DNA of 17,493 nt from NCBI GenBank assembly GCA_949957035.1, contig CATLIP010000010.1, forward strand, positions 1 through 17,493. Reading direction: 5' to 3'. Shown piece after piece: positions 1 to 6,884 of this stretch (position 1 is its first letter; the number at the start of each line of letters is the position of its first letter). Both the position numbers and the translations under genes were made by a program. The notes beneath the pieces were generated by a model that worked only from the letters and a program-made list of their open reading frames with translations, was not told where the DNA came from and searched no databases. This stretch comes from an uncultured Lachnospiraceae bacterium (GTDB taxonomy: Bacteria; Bacillota_A; Clostridia; Lachnospirales; Lachnospiraceae).

Positions 1-1127
1 ATGATGATGATACAATGAACTCTTTGATGGCTAGAATCAACGAGAAAACCAATGTAACAGTAAACTATCAGACGGCAGCCGATAAGTTTACATTTACGGC
101 AAAAGAAAAAGGTGCAAGCGGAACGATTAAGTTTGATGGGAATGATGCAAACGCTCAGAATCTGTTAAAAGGCATTTTTGGGGATGATGTAGTAAGTGTT
201 GATAAACAGGGACAAGATGCAATTGTAGCAGTGAAATTCAGTGGTTCAGACGAAGTAATTGAACTGCATCGTGATACGAATACTTTTAATGTTGACGGCC
301 TTGCAATCGCAGTAAAGGGAGAATTTGGTTATGAGCCAGAGAATATAGACCCGGCAACTGACAAGCCCAAAGCAACTAACAATGATAGTGCTGTAGGAAT
401 CGACGCCCGCGTAGACGCCGACAAGATTGTAGACGGTATCAAATCCATGATTGAAGAATACAACAAGATGATTGAAGTTGTAAACAAGCAGTTAACCACA
501 AGACCAGACAGAGACTATCAGCCGCTTACCAGTGAGCAGCGCAAAGAGATGTCCGAGGAAGAGATTAAGCTATGGGAAGAAAAGGCCAAGACTGGTATGC
601 TTTACAATGACAGCGACTTGAGAACCTTAAGCAGCGACCTTCGTTTCATCATCAGCGGCGGAAACTCACAGTTGATGAGCGAGATCGGAATCACAACTTC
701 CAATCTCTACTCCGACAATGGTAAATTATCCTTAGACGAGACAAAACTTCGCGCAGCTCTCGAGACGGATCCGCAGAAGGTAGAGAAGCTCTTTACCGCA
801 CCGGAAGGAGTCAACGATAAAGGCTCATCTATTACAGGTATGGCGACGAACCTCAAGAATACCATGAAAAAGTATGTGAATACTTTAGGTTCATGGGAGT
901 CAAAAGGTATCTTAGTTAAGAAGGCAGGCGCCGAGAGCTCCCCGATCAGTCTTACCGAGAACTATATGTATAAGCAGCTGCAGGAGATCAATAAGGCGAT
1001 TACAAAACTTCAGACGAGACTGGAAACAGAGAGAGACCGCTACATTAAGCAGTTTACAAGCCTGGAGACGTTAATCTCCCAGATGAATAGCCAGAGTAGC
1101 TGGCTGAGCCAGGTTGGAGGCTATTAA
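1..1127 (+). CDS. fliD: Flagellar hook-associated protein 2 (FliD), 3' part
   Basis: FliD is the filament-capping protein: it sits as an oligomer at the growing flagellar tip and promotes flagellin assembly. The reading frame is open from base 3 and runs without a stop to TAA at 1125-1127, giving 374 visible residues. The ATG at 15 is only an internal methionine; residues before it (DDDT) fit the family's 'TMNxLMxxIN' stretch, so the 5' end lies outside the window. The middle resembles the FliD surface domains and is rather acidic. The last 60 residues form the heptad-rich C-terminal helix (MYKQLQEINKAITKLQTRL) and end in WLSQVGGY, a typical FliD C-terminus. fliS follows after 20 bp, the usual fliD-fliS order. 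FliD is exported by the flagellar type III apparatus, so no signal peptide is expected. The assignment is firm; only the start is missing. Confidence 0.95.
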   Translation, partial: DDDTMNSLMARINEKTNVTVNYQTAADKFTFTAKEKGASGTIKFDGNDANAQNLLKGIFGDDVVSVDKQGQDAIVAVKFSGSDEVIELHRDTNTFNVDGLAIAVKGEFGYEPENIDPATDKPKATNNDSAVGIDARVDADKIVDGIKSMIEEYNKMIEVVNKQLTTRPDRDYQPLTSEQRKEMSEEEIKLWEEKAKTGMLYNDSDLRTLSSDLRFIISGGNSQLMSEIGITTSNLYSDNGKLSLDETKLRAALETDPQKVEKLFTAPEGVNDKGSSITGMATNLKNTMKKYVNTLGSWESKGILVKKAGAESSPISLTENYMYKQLQEINKAITKLQTRLETERDRYIKQFTSLETLISQMNSQSSWLSQVGGY

Positions 1128-1147
1128 GACTAAAAAAGGGGAAGAAT

Positions 1148-1519
1148 ATGTATCAGAACGGATATCAACAGTATAAGATGCAGTCTGTAAATACGATGAC
1201 ACGCAGTGAGATGCTTCTGCTCCTGTATGATGAGCTAATCAAGCGTCTCACCAGGGCGCAGATCGCGCTGGACGATAAGAATTATGATTTGTTTGATAAA
1301 TCAGTGAAAAGGTCGAGGGAGATAGTAGAATATCTCAATAAAACTCTGAATATGGAGTATAGAATCAGCTATGAACTGAGAAGAATGTACGAATTTTTTC
1401 TTTACGAACTGGGCAGACTGCAAGCTGGAAGAAATAGTGCTGTAATCCAAGAACTGAAGCCCCTGGTTGCGGAACTTCGGGATGCATTCAAAGAAGCCAG
1501 TAAGAAGGCCTCTGTGTAG
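1148..1519 (+). CDS. fliS: Flagellar export chaperone FliS
   Basis: FliS is a small cytoplasmic four-helix chaperone that binds the C-terminus of flagellin, keeps it unpolymerised and delivers it to the export gate. The 123-residue length is normal. The N-terminus (MYQNGYQQYKMQSVNTMTRSEM) is diagnostic: Y-rich start, 'YxxxxVxTMT' and then 'MLLLLYDELIKRL'. The helices that follow, with LNKTLNMEYRISYELRRMYEFF, match the family's 'L..tLd.e.g.ei..nL..lY.y'. A GGGGAAG ribosome site lies about 4 bases before the ATG at 1148. The gene sits between fliD and a small FliT/FlgN-like gene and is surely cotranscribed with fliD, as only 20 bp separate them. The flagellin gene itself is not in the window. 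Confidence 0.95.
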   Translation: MYQNGYQQYKMQSVNTMTRSEMLLLLYDELIKRLTRAQIALDDKNYDLFDKSVKRSREIVEYLNKTLNMEYRISYELRRMYEFFLYELGRLQAGRNSAVIQELKPLVAELRDAFKEASKKASV

Positions 1520-1531
1520 ATGGGAGGTCAC

Positions 1532-1939
1532 ATGGAGAACAGAGAAGAATTAATGTCTGAAGTTCTAAAACGGGTGCAGCGGAATTATATGCATATGGTT
1601 GAGATAGAACGAATGACAAAAGAACTTGGGGATGCTTTATCAAGGAATGACCAGGAATCCGCGCAGCTTCTAATCAAGATGCGGCAGGAGGAGATGGATT
1701 TGACCAGCGAGATAAAGGGTGAGATTCAGCTTTTAATCCAGTCAAGCGGTGATGAGCAGGCGAAACTTTTGTGTTGGCTGAAAGGTGAGAGCGCGTATCC
1801 TCCTGATAGTTTTGAGGAAAAGAAGATTGTCGAATTAAGCGGCCAGTTGATGCAGGCATTAAATCGGACGATTGAGATAGACAAAAGAGTAAATTCCAAA
1901 TTGGCTGGAAAAGATTCTTATTATCAATCAGCGCAATAG
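1532..1939 (+). CDS. FliT/FlgN-like small helical flagellar protein (unassigned)
   Basis: A 135-residue, highly charged, all-helical, soluble protein encoded directly after fliS. I do not recognise it by conserved motif. Position after fliD-fliS, size and helical pattern (long amphipathic stretches such as VLKRVQRNYMHMVEIERMTK, a second helical pair near residues 85-125) resemble the FliT/FlgN class of export chaperones, which bind FliD or FlgK/FlgL and hold them for secretion. That role is inference from context. Two starts are possible: ATG 1520, immediately after the fliS stop, or ATG 1532. GGGAGGT at 1522-1528 lies just upstream of 1532 and would be coding sequence if 1520 were used, so I prefer 1532, although the spacing is short. 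It is the last gene of the flagellar run, before a hairpin terminator. Confidence 0.7.
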   Translation: MENREELMSEVLKRVQRNYMHMVEIERMTKELGDALSRNDQESAQLLIKMRQEEMDLTSEIKGEIQLLIQSSGDEQAKLLCWLKGESAYPPDSFEEKKIVELSGQLMQALNRTIEIDKRVNSKLAGKDSYYQSAQ

Positions 1940-1951
1940 AAAGAAAAAAGA

Positions 1952-1995
1952 GCTGTCGGAAAATGGAAGATAACATTTCCCGGCAGCCTTTTCTT
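1952..1995 (+). terminator. Hairpin terminator between convergent genes, probably bidirectional
   Basis: Arms 1952-1965 and 1974-1987 pair over 14 positions with one G-T wobble and one A-C mismatch; the loop is 8 bases. The plus strand continues with CTTTTCTT. Just before the left arm is an A-rich run (AAAGAAAAAAGA), which reads as a T-rich tail on the minus strand. The hairpin lies between the flagellar run and the convergent peptidase gene, so it can serve both. Function is inferred from structure. Confidence 0.8.
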
Positions 1996-2035
1996 AATTA
2001 TGTTCGTATGAAATATGTGACTGAGAACTTGCAGA

Positions 2036-2749
2036 TTACTTGGGAGAAATACTCCAAACCGGACCTCCGGAATTAGCGGAATGGCTCAGTTCGTCTAAGA
2101 GCGTCTGAACCTCCCATGGAGTCTGGGTATTCTCAAGGCTTGCAGGGTCAGCGACACGTACTTGAGTGCCGGTCCAATAATCTGTGATAATAATGAAGTG
2201 ACCGCTTCCAGTAAAATGGCCAGGCCCCATCAACGCCACAAGGATATGGCCGCTGGATAACTCAGACAAAACTCCGTCCACTGTAAAATTCTGGAAGGAA
2301 TCGGCCTGAAGGCCGAAAGCGGAGGCACATTCCGGAATAAAACTGTGTGCGGTTCCGCCTCTGGGGGCCCAGTAATGATTGGCAGCCGCCCAATCAGCCA
2401 TCTCGGAGGGCGGAAGGGTCTGGTTGGTGAAGCTGGAAACAATCATGGCAAGGACGGTAGGGCCGCATCCGTATTTTTTAAGTGGGTCTTGGCCACCGTA
2501 AAGGTGTTCAGCCCAGCGAGTATCAGACTGATTATAATAAGTAAGCATTCCGATGCTGCTCTCCACAGTCAGGGAATACTGGCCGTCTGTGACAATGGAA
2601 GGTTCGTCCGGGTCAGGAGCAGCGGCAGGCAATGCAGGATTCGCGGGGAGGGCGCCCGACGCAAGGTCTATCCGGGCAAATGGCATGCACAGCAACAAGG
2701 CGACCGCCAAAATCCCGGCAATACCTCCGTAAATAAATTTCTTTTTCAT
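2036..2749 (-). CDS. Exported C39-like cysteine peptidase domain protein
   Basis: A 237-residue extracytoplasmic protein with a papain-like C39-type (peptidase_C39_2) fold. An N-terminal MKKK plus a hydrophobic stretch at residues 6-24 acts as a signal peptide or membrane anchor; a proline/alanine-rich linker (30-50) follows. The catalytic domain shows YYNQSDTRWA near 71-80, the nucleophile motif KYGCGPTVLAM with Cys95, the histidine in GSGHFIIITDY (His184) and the third residue in VRVADPAS (Asp201). In stand-alone C39_2 proteins the substrate is usually unknown; cleavage of a secreted or cell-wall peptide is plausible, since no transporter domain is fused. The start is set at 2749 rather than the ATG at 2761, because GGAGAC lies properly placed before the second ATG. 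The gene is convergent with the flagellar run and divergent from the ABC ATPase gene, with no obvious partner gene. Confidence 0.85.
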   Translation of the reverse strand: MKKKFIYGGIAGILAVALLLCMPFARIDLASGALPANPALPAAAPDPDEPSIVTDGQYSLTVESSIGMLTYYNQSDTRWAEHLYGGQDPLKKYGCGPTVLAMIVSSFTNQTLPPSEMADWAAANHYWAPRGGTAHSFIPECASAFGLQADSFQNFTVDGVLSELSSGHILVALMGPGHFTGSGHFIIITDYWTGTQVRVADPASLENTQTPWEVQTLLDELSHSANSGGPVWSISPK

Positions 2750-2776
2750 GTTTGTCTCCATATTTCGGAAATTATA

Positions 2777-2807
2777 TTGACTGTTTTTATAATTAATAGT
2801 ATATAAT
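2777..2807 (+). promoter_or_regulatory. Sigma-A-type promoter for the FtsE-like ABC gene
   Basis: TTGACT at 2777-2782 (5 of 6 matches to the -35 consensus) is followed by TATATA at 2800-2805 after 17 bp, or by a perfect TATAAT at 2802-2807 after 19 bp. Transcription would begin near 2813-2816, a short leader upstream of the ATG at 2849. The promoter lies downstream of the divergent peptidase start. On the minus strand the adjacent bases 2771-2776 read TATAAT and may be the -10 box of the peptidase gene, though no good -35 box accompanies it. Confidence 0.65.
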
Positions 2808-2848
2808 AAATATCGGTAGTTGTGGGAAAAAAATTAAGGTGGGAGTAT

Positions 2849-3622
2849 ATGGCACAGATTATTTTCGACCATGTGACGAAAGAATATAAGAATCAAGTCG
2901 CACTGAAGGACATTTCCTTTACCGTAGATAAGGGGGAATTCGTTTTTATCGTAGGAAAAAGCGGAGCCGGCAAGAGTACGCTTCTGAATCTGATTATGAA
3001 GCAGGAAGAGGTAACTTCCGGGCAGATTATCGTCGAGGGCAGAAGGCTTGATACAATGGACCGAAAGCGGATTCCCATGCATCGGAGAAGGCTTGGAATT
3101 ATGTCACCAGAAGTTGGACTATTGAAAGATCGCTCGATTTATGATAATATAAAGTTGGCGATTCTTGCAACCGGGAATGCAGACGAGCGGATACGCTCGA
3201 AGGTCATTAAAGTTTTGGGGTTAGTTGGACTTGCAGGAAAGTTCCATGCCTTTCCCGATGAGCTCTCGGGAGGAGAGCAGGCCAGGGTGCTTCTGTCAAG
3301 AGCGCTTTCCGTTCAACCGGAGATATTGCTTGCGGATGAACCGACGGCGAATCTTGATCCGGATTCGGCGTGGGATTTGATGCAATTATTCGATGAGTTG
3401 AATTACCGGGGAATGACCATTCTGGTCGCCAGCCATGCAAGGGAATTGGTGACTATTATGAAGCGCCGGTGTATCACATTAGTAGCTGGAAGGCTCGCAG
3501 TAGATGCAAAACGGTCAATCTATGATCAGAAGGCGATGGATATCTTTGCAGAGAGAAAAATTCTCGGAGAAGAAGAAAAAAAAAGTGAAAATATGTTATA
3601 TTTGCCTAATAATGTCCGATAA
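2849..3622 (+). CDS. FtsE-like ABC transporter ATP-binding protein, no permease partner
   Basis: A 257-residue ABC nucleotide-binding subunit. Overall order and spacing resemble FtsE and the MacB/LolD group. Visible motifs are Walker A GKSGAGKS (36-43), signature LSGGEQ (139-144), Walker B ILLADE (159-164), D-loop ANLD and the H-loop histidine in VASH (196). The Q-loop is abnormal: FtsE proteins have a phenylalanine-glutamine pair before the 'LL.dr' segment, whereas here the segment is GIMSPEVGLLKDRSIYDN, so the glutamine position is occupied by Pro87. The C-terminus carries about 25 extra charged residues after the ABC fold. The start is ATG 2849, with GGTGGGAG just upstream; the in-frame GTG at 2822 has no ribosome site and lies too near the promoter. 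No ftsX or other permease gene is adjacent. A true ftsE role in cell division is possible but not supported by context. Confidence 0.85.
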   Translation: MAQIIFDHVTKEYKNQVALKDISFTVDKGEFVFIVGKSGAGKSTLLNLIMKQEEVTSGQIIVEGRRLDTMDRKRIPMHRRRLGIMSPEVGLLKDRSIYDNIKLAILATGNADERIRSKVIKVLGLVGLAGKFHAFPDELSGGEQARVLLSRALSVQPEILLADEPTANLDPDSAWDLMQLFDELNYRGMTILVASHARELVTIMKRRCITLVAGRLAVDAKRSIYDQKAMDIFAERKILGEEEKKSENMLYLPNNVR

Positions 3623-3650
3623 TCTAATAAAAGGGTGTAATTAGTCGTTT

Positions 3651-3656
3651 TATAAT
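3651..3656 (+). promoter_or_regulatory. Possible -10 box before the nucleotidyltransferase-like gene
   Basis: A perfect TATAAT stands in the 85-bp gap after the ABC gene, but no recognisable -35 box lies 16-19 bp upstream. The octamer TAATTAGT occurs at 3638-3645 and again at 3653-3660, the second copy overlapping the -10 box. The gap contains no clear hairpin terminator, so transcription from the ABC gene promoter may also pass through. Weak call. Confidence 0.3.
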
Positions 3657-3686
3657 TAGTAGGGCCTGGAAGGGAGGAAACGAACG

Positions 3687-5108
3687 ATTAGTTTTGAGAT
3701 CAGATATGTGTTAATATTGCTGGCAGCAATTATTAATCAGAAACCGATTCAGTCTATGCGCAAGCATATACGATGGGAGTCGGTTCTTAACGTTTCTGAC
3801 TATCAGGAGATTGTGAACATTGTCTACGTCGGACTATTAGGAATTGAGAAGAATATCTCGGAAGACTGTAATGATCAGTTTTACCAGGAATATAAGAGGT
3901 CGCTGCTTCTGTATGAGTCTTATGAGAAGGCAGAAGAAGTCATAAAGTGGCAGTTAGAGAGATATAATATTGAAGCACTGTTTTTACTTGATTCGAGTGC
4001 AGGGGAGATGTATCCGAAGCCGGAGATGGCGCAGATTAGGCAGATAGAGATTCTGGTGGATAAGAAAGATCTGCCTAGAATTAACAGGATCATGCTGGAT
4101 ATGGATTATGAACACAGAGAGGATTCGGCCTGCAGCGGTATATTATATGTACGGGTGCCGGGAATCAGGATTGTGTTCTATGATACTATGCCGATTGAGA
4201 ATCGAATGATTCTGCGGTATTTTTCAGGACCGCTCAAGAGATATCGGTGCGTGGAGCCTTATCAATCCATACATATGTTGTCGAATGAGGAAGAGTACCT
4301 GTACCGGGTTGCGAGAATGGTGGAGCTGTATATTACGGGTAAGTTAAAGATACGGGACATTTTAGACCTGTGGCAGTTTCGGAAGCTTCTTGGGGAGAAG
4401 TTTCGGTGGAAAGCTGTAAAAGAATTGTTGGATAAGGCAGACTGGGAAGAATTTGTCAACCAAGTGGATATTCTTGGCACGCTCTGGTTCGGAGAGGATG
4501 CGGAGCAGCAGTACGGAGTGGCGTTGGAGTTGGAAGAGTATATCATTTCACACGGCCGTGAGAATAAGCATCTGGATGAGACATTACTGCCATGTGAGAA
4601 GATCCGGCTGGATTTCTACTGGCGGAACCGGGATAAAGAATGGGCCTTGAGGAAGCAGGCATGGATGTTCCCGTCAAGAGAATACATGATTCAATTTTTC
4701 CCCATATTGGAGAGACATCCGTATTTACTTGTATTCTGTTGGATTATCCGTAATTGGCGTTTTTTCAGAAGAATCTGTGGGAATAAGTGTAAGAAAGCAG
4801 GTTTTCGGATAAGGGTCAGATTGTTAGACATACAAGAAAAGATGAAAGGAATGATTAGAAGAAACAGGGATGAGGAAGTAGAGCTGCCTGAAGAAACATC
4901 TGGAGATATCGTTCCACAGGCGAAGGACGAAGGGGGTACTCAGGAGCAGGATACCGAGGAAGAGAGTGGAACTTGGGGCAAAGATGCCAAAGAAGAGAGA
5001 GATTCTCAAGAGACGGAGCCGGAAAAAGAAGCCGGAGACACCCGGAACAAAGATGCAGAGGAAGATACTGCGAATATAGAACAGACAGAAGGAGATAGCG
5101 ATGTTTAA
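3687..5108 (+). CDS. PF14907-like nucleotidyltransferase relative with degenerate active site and acidic tail
   Basis: The protein resembles the 'uncharacterised nucleotidyltransferase' family PF14907. Numbering from the GTG at 3708, residues 75-135 follow the family pattern (helix, 'YP.PE', strand IEILV, then [15 protein letters not shown]), and residues 194-225 resemble its helical part ([20 protein letters not shown]). The metal-binding D-x-D that normally precedes 'LLV' is here Q-I-E (112-114), and the usual Lys-Gly segment reads DSS, so catalysis is doubtful. Residues 335-348 are hydrophobic and followed by a basic patch. The last 75 residues are Glu/Asp/Gln-rich and probably disordered. 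The start is uncertain: AGGGAGG at 3671-3677 has no ATG, GTG or TTG at proper distance, but an in-frame ATT at 3687 has 9-base spacing and would add MSFEIRY before GTG 3708. The 3' end overlaps the chemoreceptor start by 8 bp. Confidence 0.6.
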   Translation: MSFEIRYVLILLAAIINQKPIQSMRKHIRWESVLNVSDYQEIVNIVYVGLLGIEKNISEDCNDQFYQEYKRSLLLYESYEKAEEVIKWQLERYNIEALFLLDSSAGEMYPKPEMAQIRQIEILVDKKDLPRINRIMLDMDYEHREDSACSGILYVRVPGIRIVFYDTMPIENRMILRYFSGPLKRYRCVEPYQSIHMLSNEEEYLYRVARMVELYITGKLKIRDILDLWQFRKLLGEKFRWKAVKELLDKADWEEFVNQVDILGTLWFGEDAEQQYGVALELEEYIISHGRENKHLDETLLPCEKIRLDFYWRNRDKEWALRKQAWMFPSREYMIQFFPILERHPYLLVFCWIIRNWRFFRRICGNKCKKAGFRIRVRLLDIQEKMKGMIRRNRDEEVELPEETSGDIVPQAKDEGGTQEQDTEEESGTWGKDAKEERDSQETEPEKEAGDTRNKDAEEDTANIEQTEGDSDV

Positions 5109-6792
5109 GAATTTGAAGATAAGAATGAAATTATTGGTGGCATTTGGAATCGTGCTATTATTGACTGCCTTGCTTTCCGTTTATTCCATATTACAGTTGA
5201 GGAAGGCAAGCGACAACCTGACGGGCTTCGTTAATGGCTCGGTTGCGGCAGACGATGCGGTAAAAGCATGCCGAATCGCTACGTTTATAGCGGCGAAGGA
5301 TATGCGTGATATGGTTATTGCCGGAGCTGTAGATTCTGAGAATCTGCAGGTTATTGCGGAGAACGAAGAGAGTATCCGGACGAACCTTGGGAAGATTAAG
5401 GAACTTGGGATTTTAGATAAGGAGCAGGTGGCACAGTTAGAAGCTTCGCTGACAGAATGGATGGGAATTGCGGAAGAGATTGTAGCACAGTTAGAGTCCG
5501 GCGACCCAATGGGTGCAGCGGAGAAGGTAAGGACTGAATGTACACCGCTTCTCGACAATGTAATTAGCGAGATTAATGCTTTGAACACAGAGACGGTTAA
5601 TATTCGCGCTAACACAGTAGAGGAAAGTGTGAAGACGACGAATATGAGTATGATTATCCTGTTGGTTGTCACAGTGGTTGCTATCATTCTTGCGATGGTT
5701 ATCTGTGGGATTGTGACAAAACTAATTGTATATCCGGTACATCAGGTAGAAGAGGCAATGCAGGGGCTTGCTCAGGGCGAGATGTCCCAGAATTTGGATT
5801 ATGAATCCGCAGACGAGTTTGGATCATTGGTGGGCAGCGTTAAAGAGACCTGTGAAGTATTAGAGAATGTAGTTTCTGATTTATCACGTTTGCTGGATGA
5901 GATGTCGAATGGTAACTTTGATCTGTTTGCTAATGACGAGCATTACAGAGGCGATTTCGAGCCGTTGCTGGCGGCAATCCGCCGGATGAACCGCAGCTTA
6001 AGCTCAACCATGAGACAGATTAATGATGCGTCTGACCAGGTTGCAAGCGGTGCGGACCAGGTATCCTCCGGTGCACAGGCATTGTCACAGGGAGCTACAG
6101 AGCAGGCAAGTTCAGTAGAAGAGTTGGCGGCTACAATTAATGATATTTCCAGAGAAGTTAACAATACGGCTGAGAATGCAAGAGAGGCCAGCGAGAAGGT
6201 AATGGAGGCTCAGACGAAGCTTGCGACATCCAATGAGCAGATGCAGGATATGATTGCAGCTATGGGTGAGATTAGTCAGAAGTCCGGCGATATCGGTAAG
6301 ATTATTAAGACTATTGAGGATATCGCGTTCCAGACCAATATCCTTGCATTGAATGCGGCTGTTGAGGCGGCGAGAGCCGGTGAGGCCGGCAAGGGATTTG
6401 CGGTAGTTGCAGATGAAGTGCGTAACCTTGCGTCTAAGAGTGCAGAGGCGGCAAGTAATACGACGGCATTGATTGAGGGTACGATTCTTGCGGTTGAGAA
6501 TGGAACGAATATTGTTGACCGTACTGCGTCGGCAATTTCGGAGACGGTTGACAGTACGAAGAGTGCTGTTACATATGTAGATAAGATTTCTACTGCGGCA
6601 GTCAGCCAGGCAGAGGCGGTTACACAGGTAACAATGGGTATGGATCAGATTTCAAGCGTAGTTCAGACGAACTCTGCTACTGCACAGGAGAGTGCGGCGG
6701 CGAGCGAAGAGCTGTCCAGCCAGTCACAACTGTTGAAGTCTCTGGTGGCACACTTCAAGTTAAGAAGTGCAAGACCGGGCGAGAACAATTAA
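5101..6792 (+). CDS. Methyl-accepting chemotaxis protein
   Basis: A 563-residue transmembrane chemoreceptor. Order: TM1 at about 10-31, an extracellular helical sensor of about 150 residues (32-181, four-helix-bundle size), TM2 at 182-205, HAMP at about 206-260, a further HAMP-like or linker segment (260-300), then the long cytoplasmic coiled coil. The conserved hairpin tip, which binds CheA and CheW, is at 408-440 ([31 protein letters not shown]). Glu/Gln-rich heptads flanking it (for instance [11 protein letters not shown]) are likely methylation sites. No C-terminal CheR-tethering pentapeptide is seen. The ligand cannot be read from the sequence. AAGGAGA precedes the ATG by about 7 bases and lies inside the upstream gene, whose stop overlaps this start, so translation is probably coupled. 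It ends in a strong terminator. Confidence 0.95.
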   Translation: MFKNLKIRMKLLVAFGIVLLLTALLSVYSILQLRKASDNLTGFVNGSVAADDAVKACRIATFIAAKDMRDMVIAGAVDSENLQVIAENEESIRTNLGKIKELGILDKEQVAQLEASLTEWMGIAEEIVAQLESGDPMGAAEKVRTECTPLLDNVISEINALNTETVNIRANTVEESVKTTNMSMIILLVVTVVAIILAMVICGIVTKLIVYPVHQVEEAMQGLAQGEMSQNLDYESADEFGSLVGSVKETCEVLENVVSDLSRLLDEMSNGNFDLFANDEHYRGDFEPLLAAIRRMNRSLSSTMRQINDASDQVASGADQVSSGAQALSQGATEQASSVEELAATINDISREVNNTAENAREASEKVMEAQTKLATSNEQMQDMIAAMGEISQKSGDIGKIIKTIEDIAFQTNILALNAAVEAARAGEAGKGFAVVADEVRNLASKSAEAASNTTALIEGTILAVENGTNIVDRTASAISETVDSTKSAVTYVDKISTAAVSQAEAVTQVTMGMDQISSVVQTNSATAQESAAASEELSSQSQLLKSLVAHFKLRSARPGENN

Positions 6793-6798
6793 GACAAG

Positions 6799-6831
6799 AA
6801 AGATGTCCTTGGATTCAAGGACATCTTTTTT
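6799..6831 (+). terminator. Rho-independent terminator after the chemoreceptor gene
   Basis: Arms 6799-6811 and 6816-6828 pair perfectly over 13 bp with a GATT loop; a run of T continues to 6831. It lies 6 bp past the chemoreceptor stop and ends the ABC/nucleotidyltransferase-like/chemoreceptor unit. The left A-run could also help termination on the minus strand, but no minus gene points here. Confidence 0.95.
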
Positions 6832-6884
6832 AGAATATAGGAAACAGCCGAAATTGAACGCGAGTAAAGAGTGAGGGAAAAAGG

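Noticed and set aside
15..17. ATG near the window start as the fliD start
   Set aside because: The frame is open upstream to the window edge with family-like residues, and FliD proteins are longer, so this is internal.
2345..2806. A 153-codon plus-strand open frame opposite the C39-like peptidase
   Set aside because: Arg/Ser/Gly-rich shadow; the minus frame has Cys, His and Asp motifs, a signal peptide and a ribosome site.
5181..5687. A 168-codon minus-strand open frame in the chemoreceptor gene
   Set aside because: Antisense to the sensor and TM2; low-complexity Ser/Thr/Ile composition and no ribosome site recognised.
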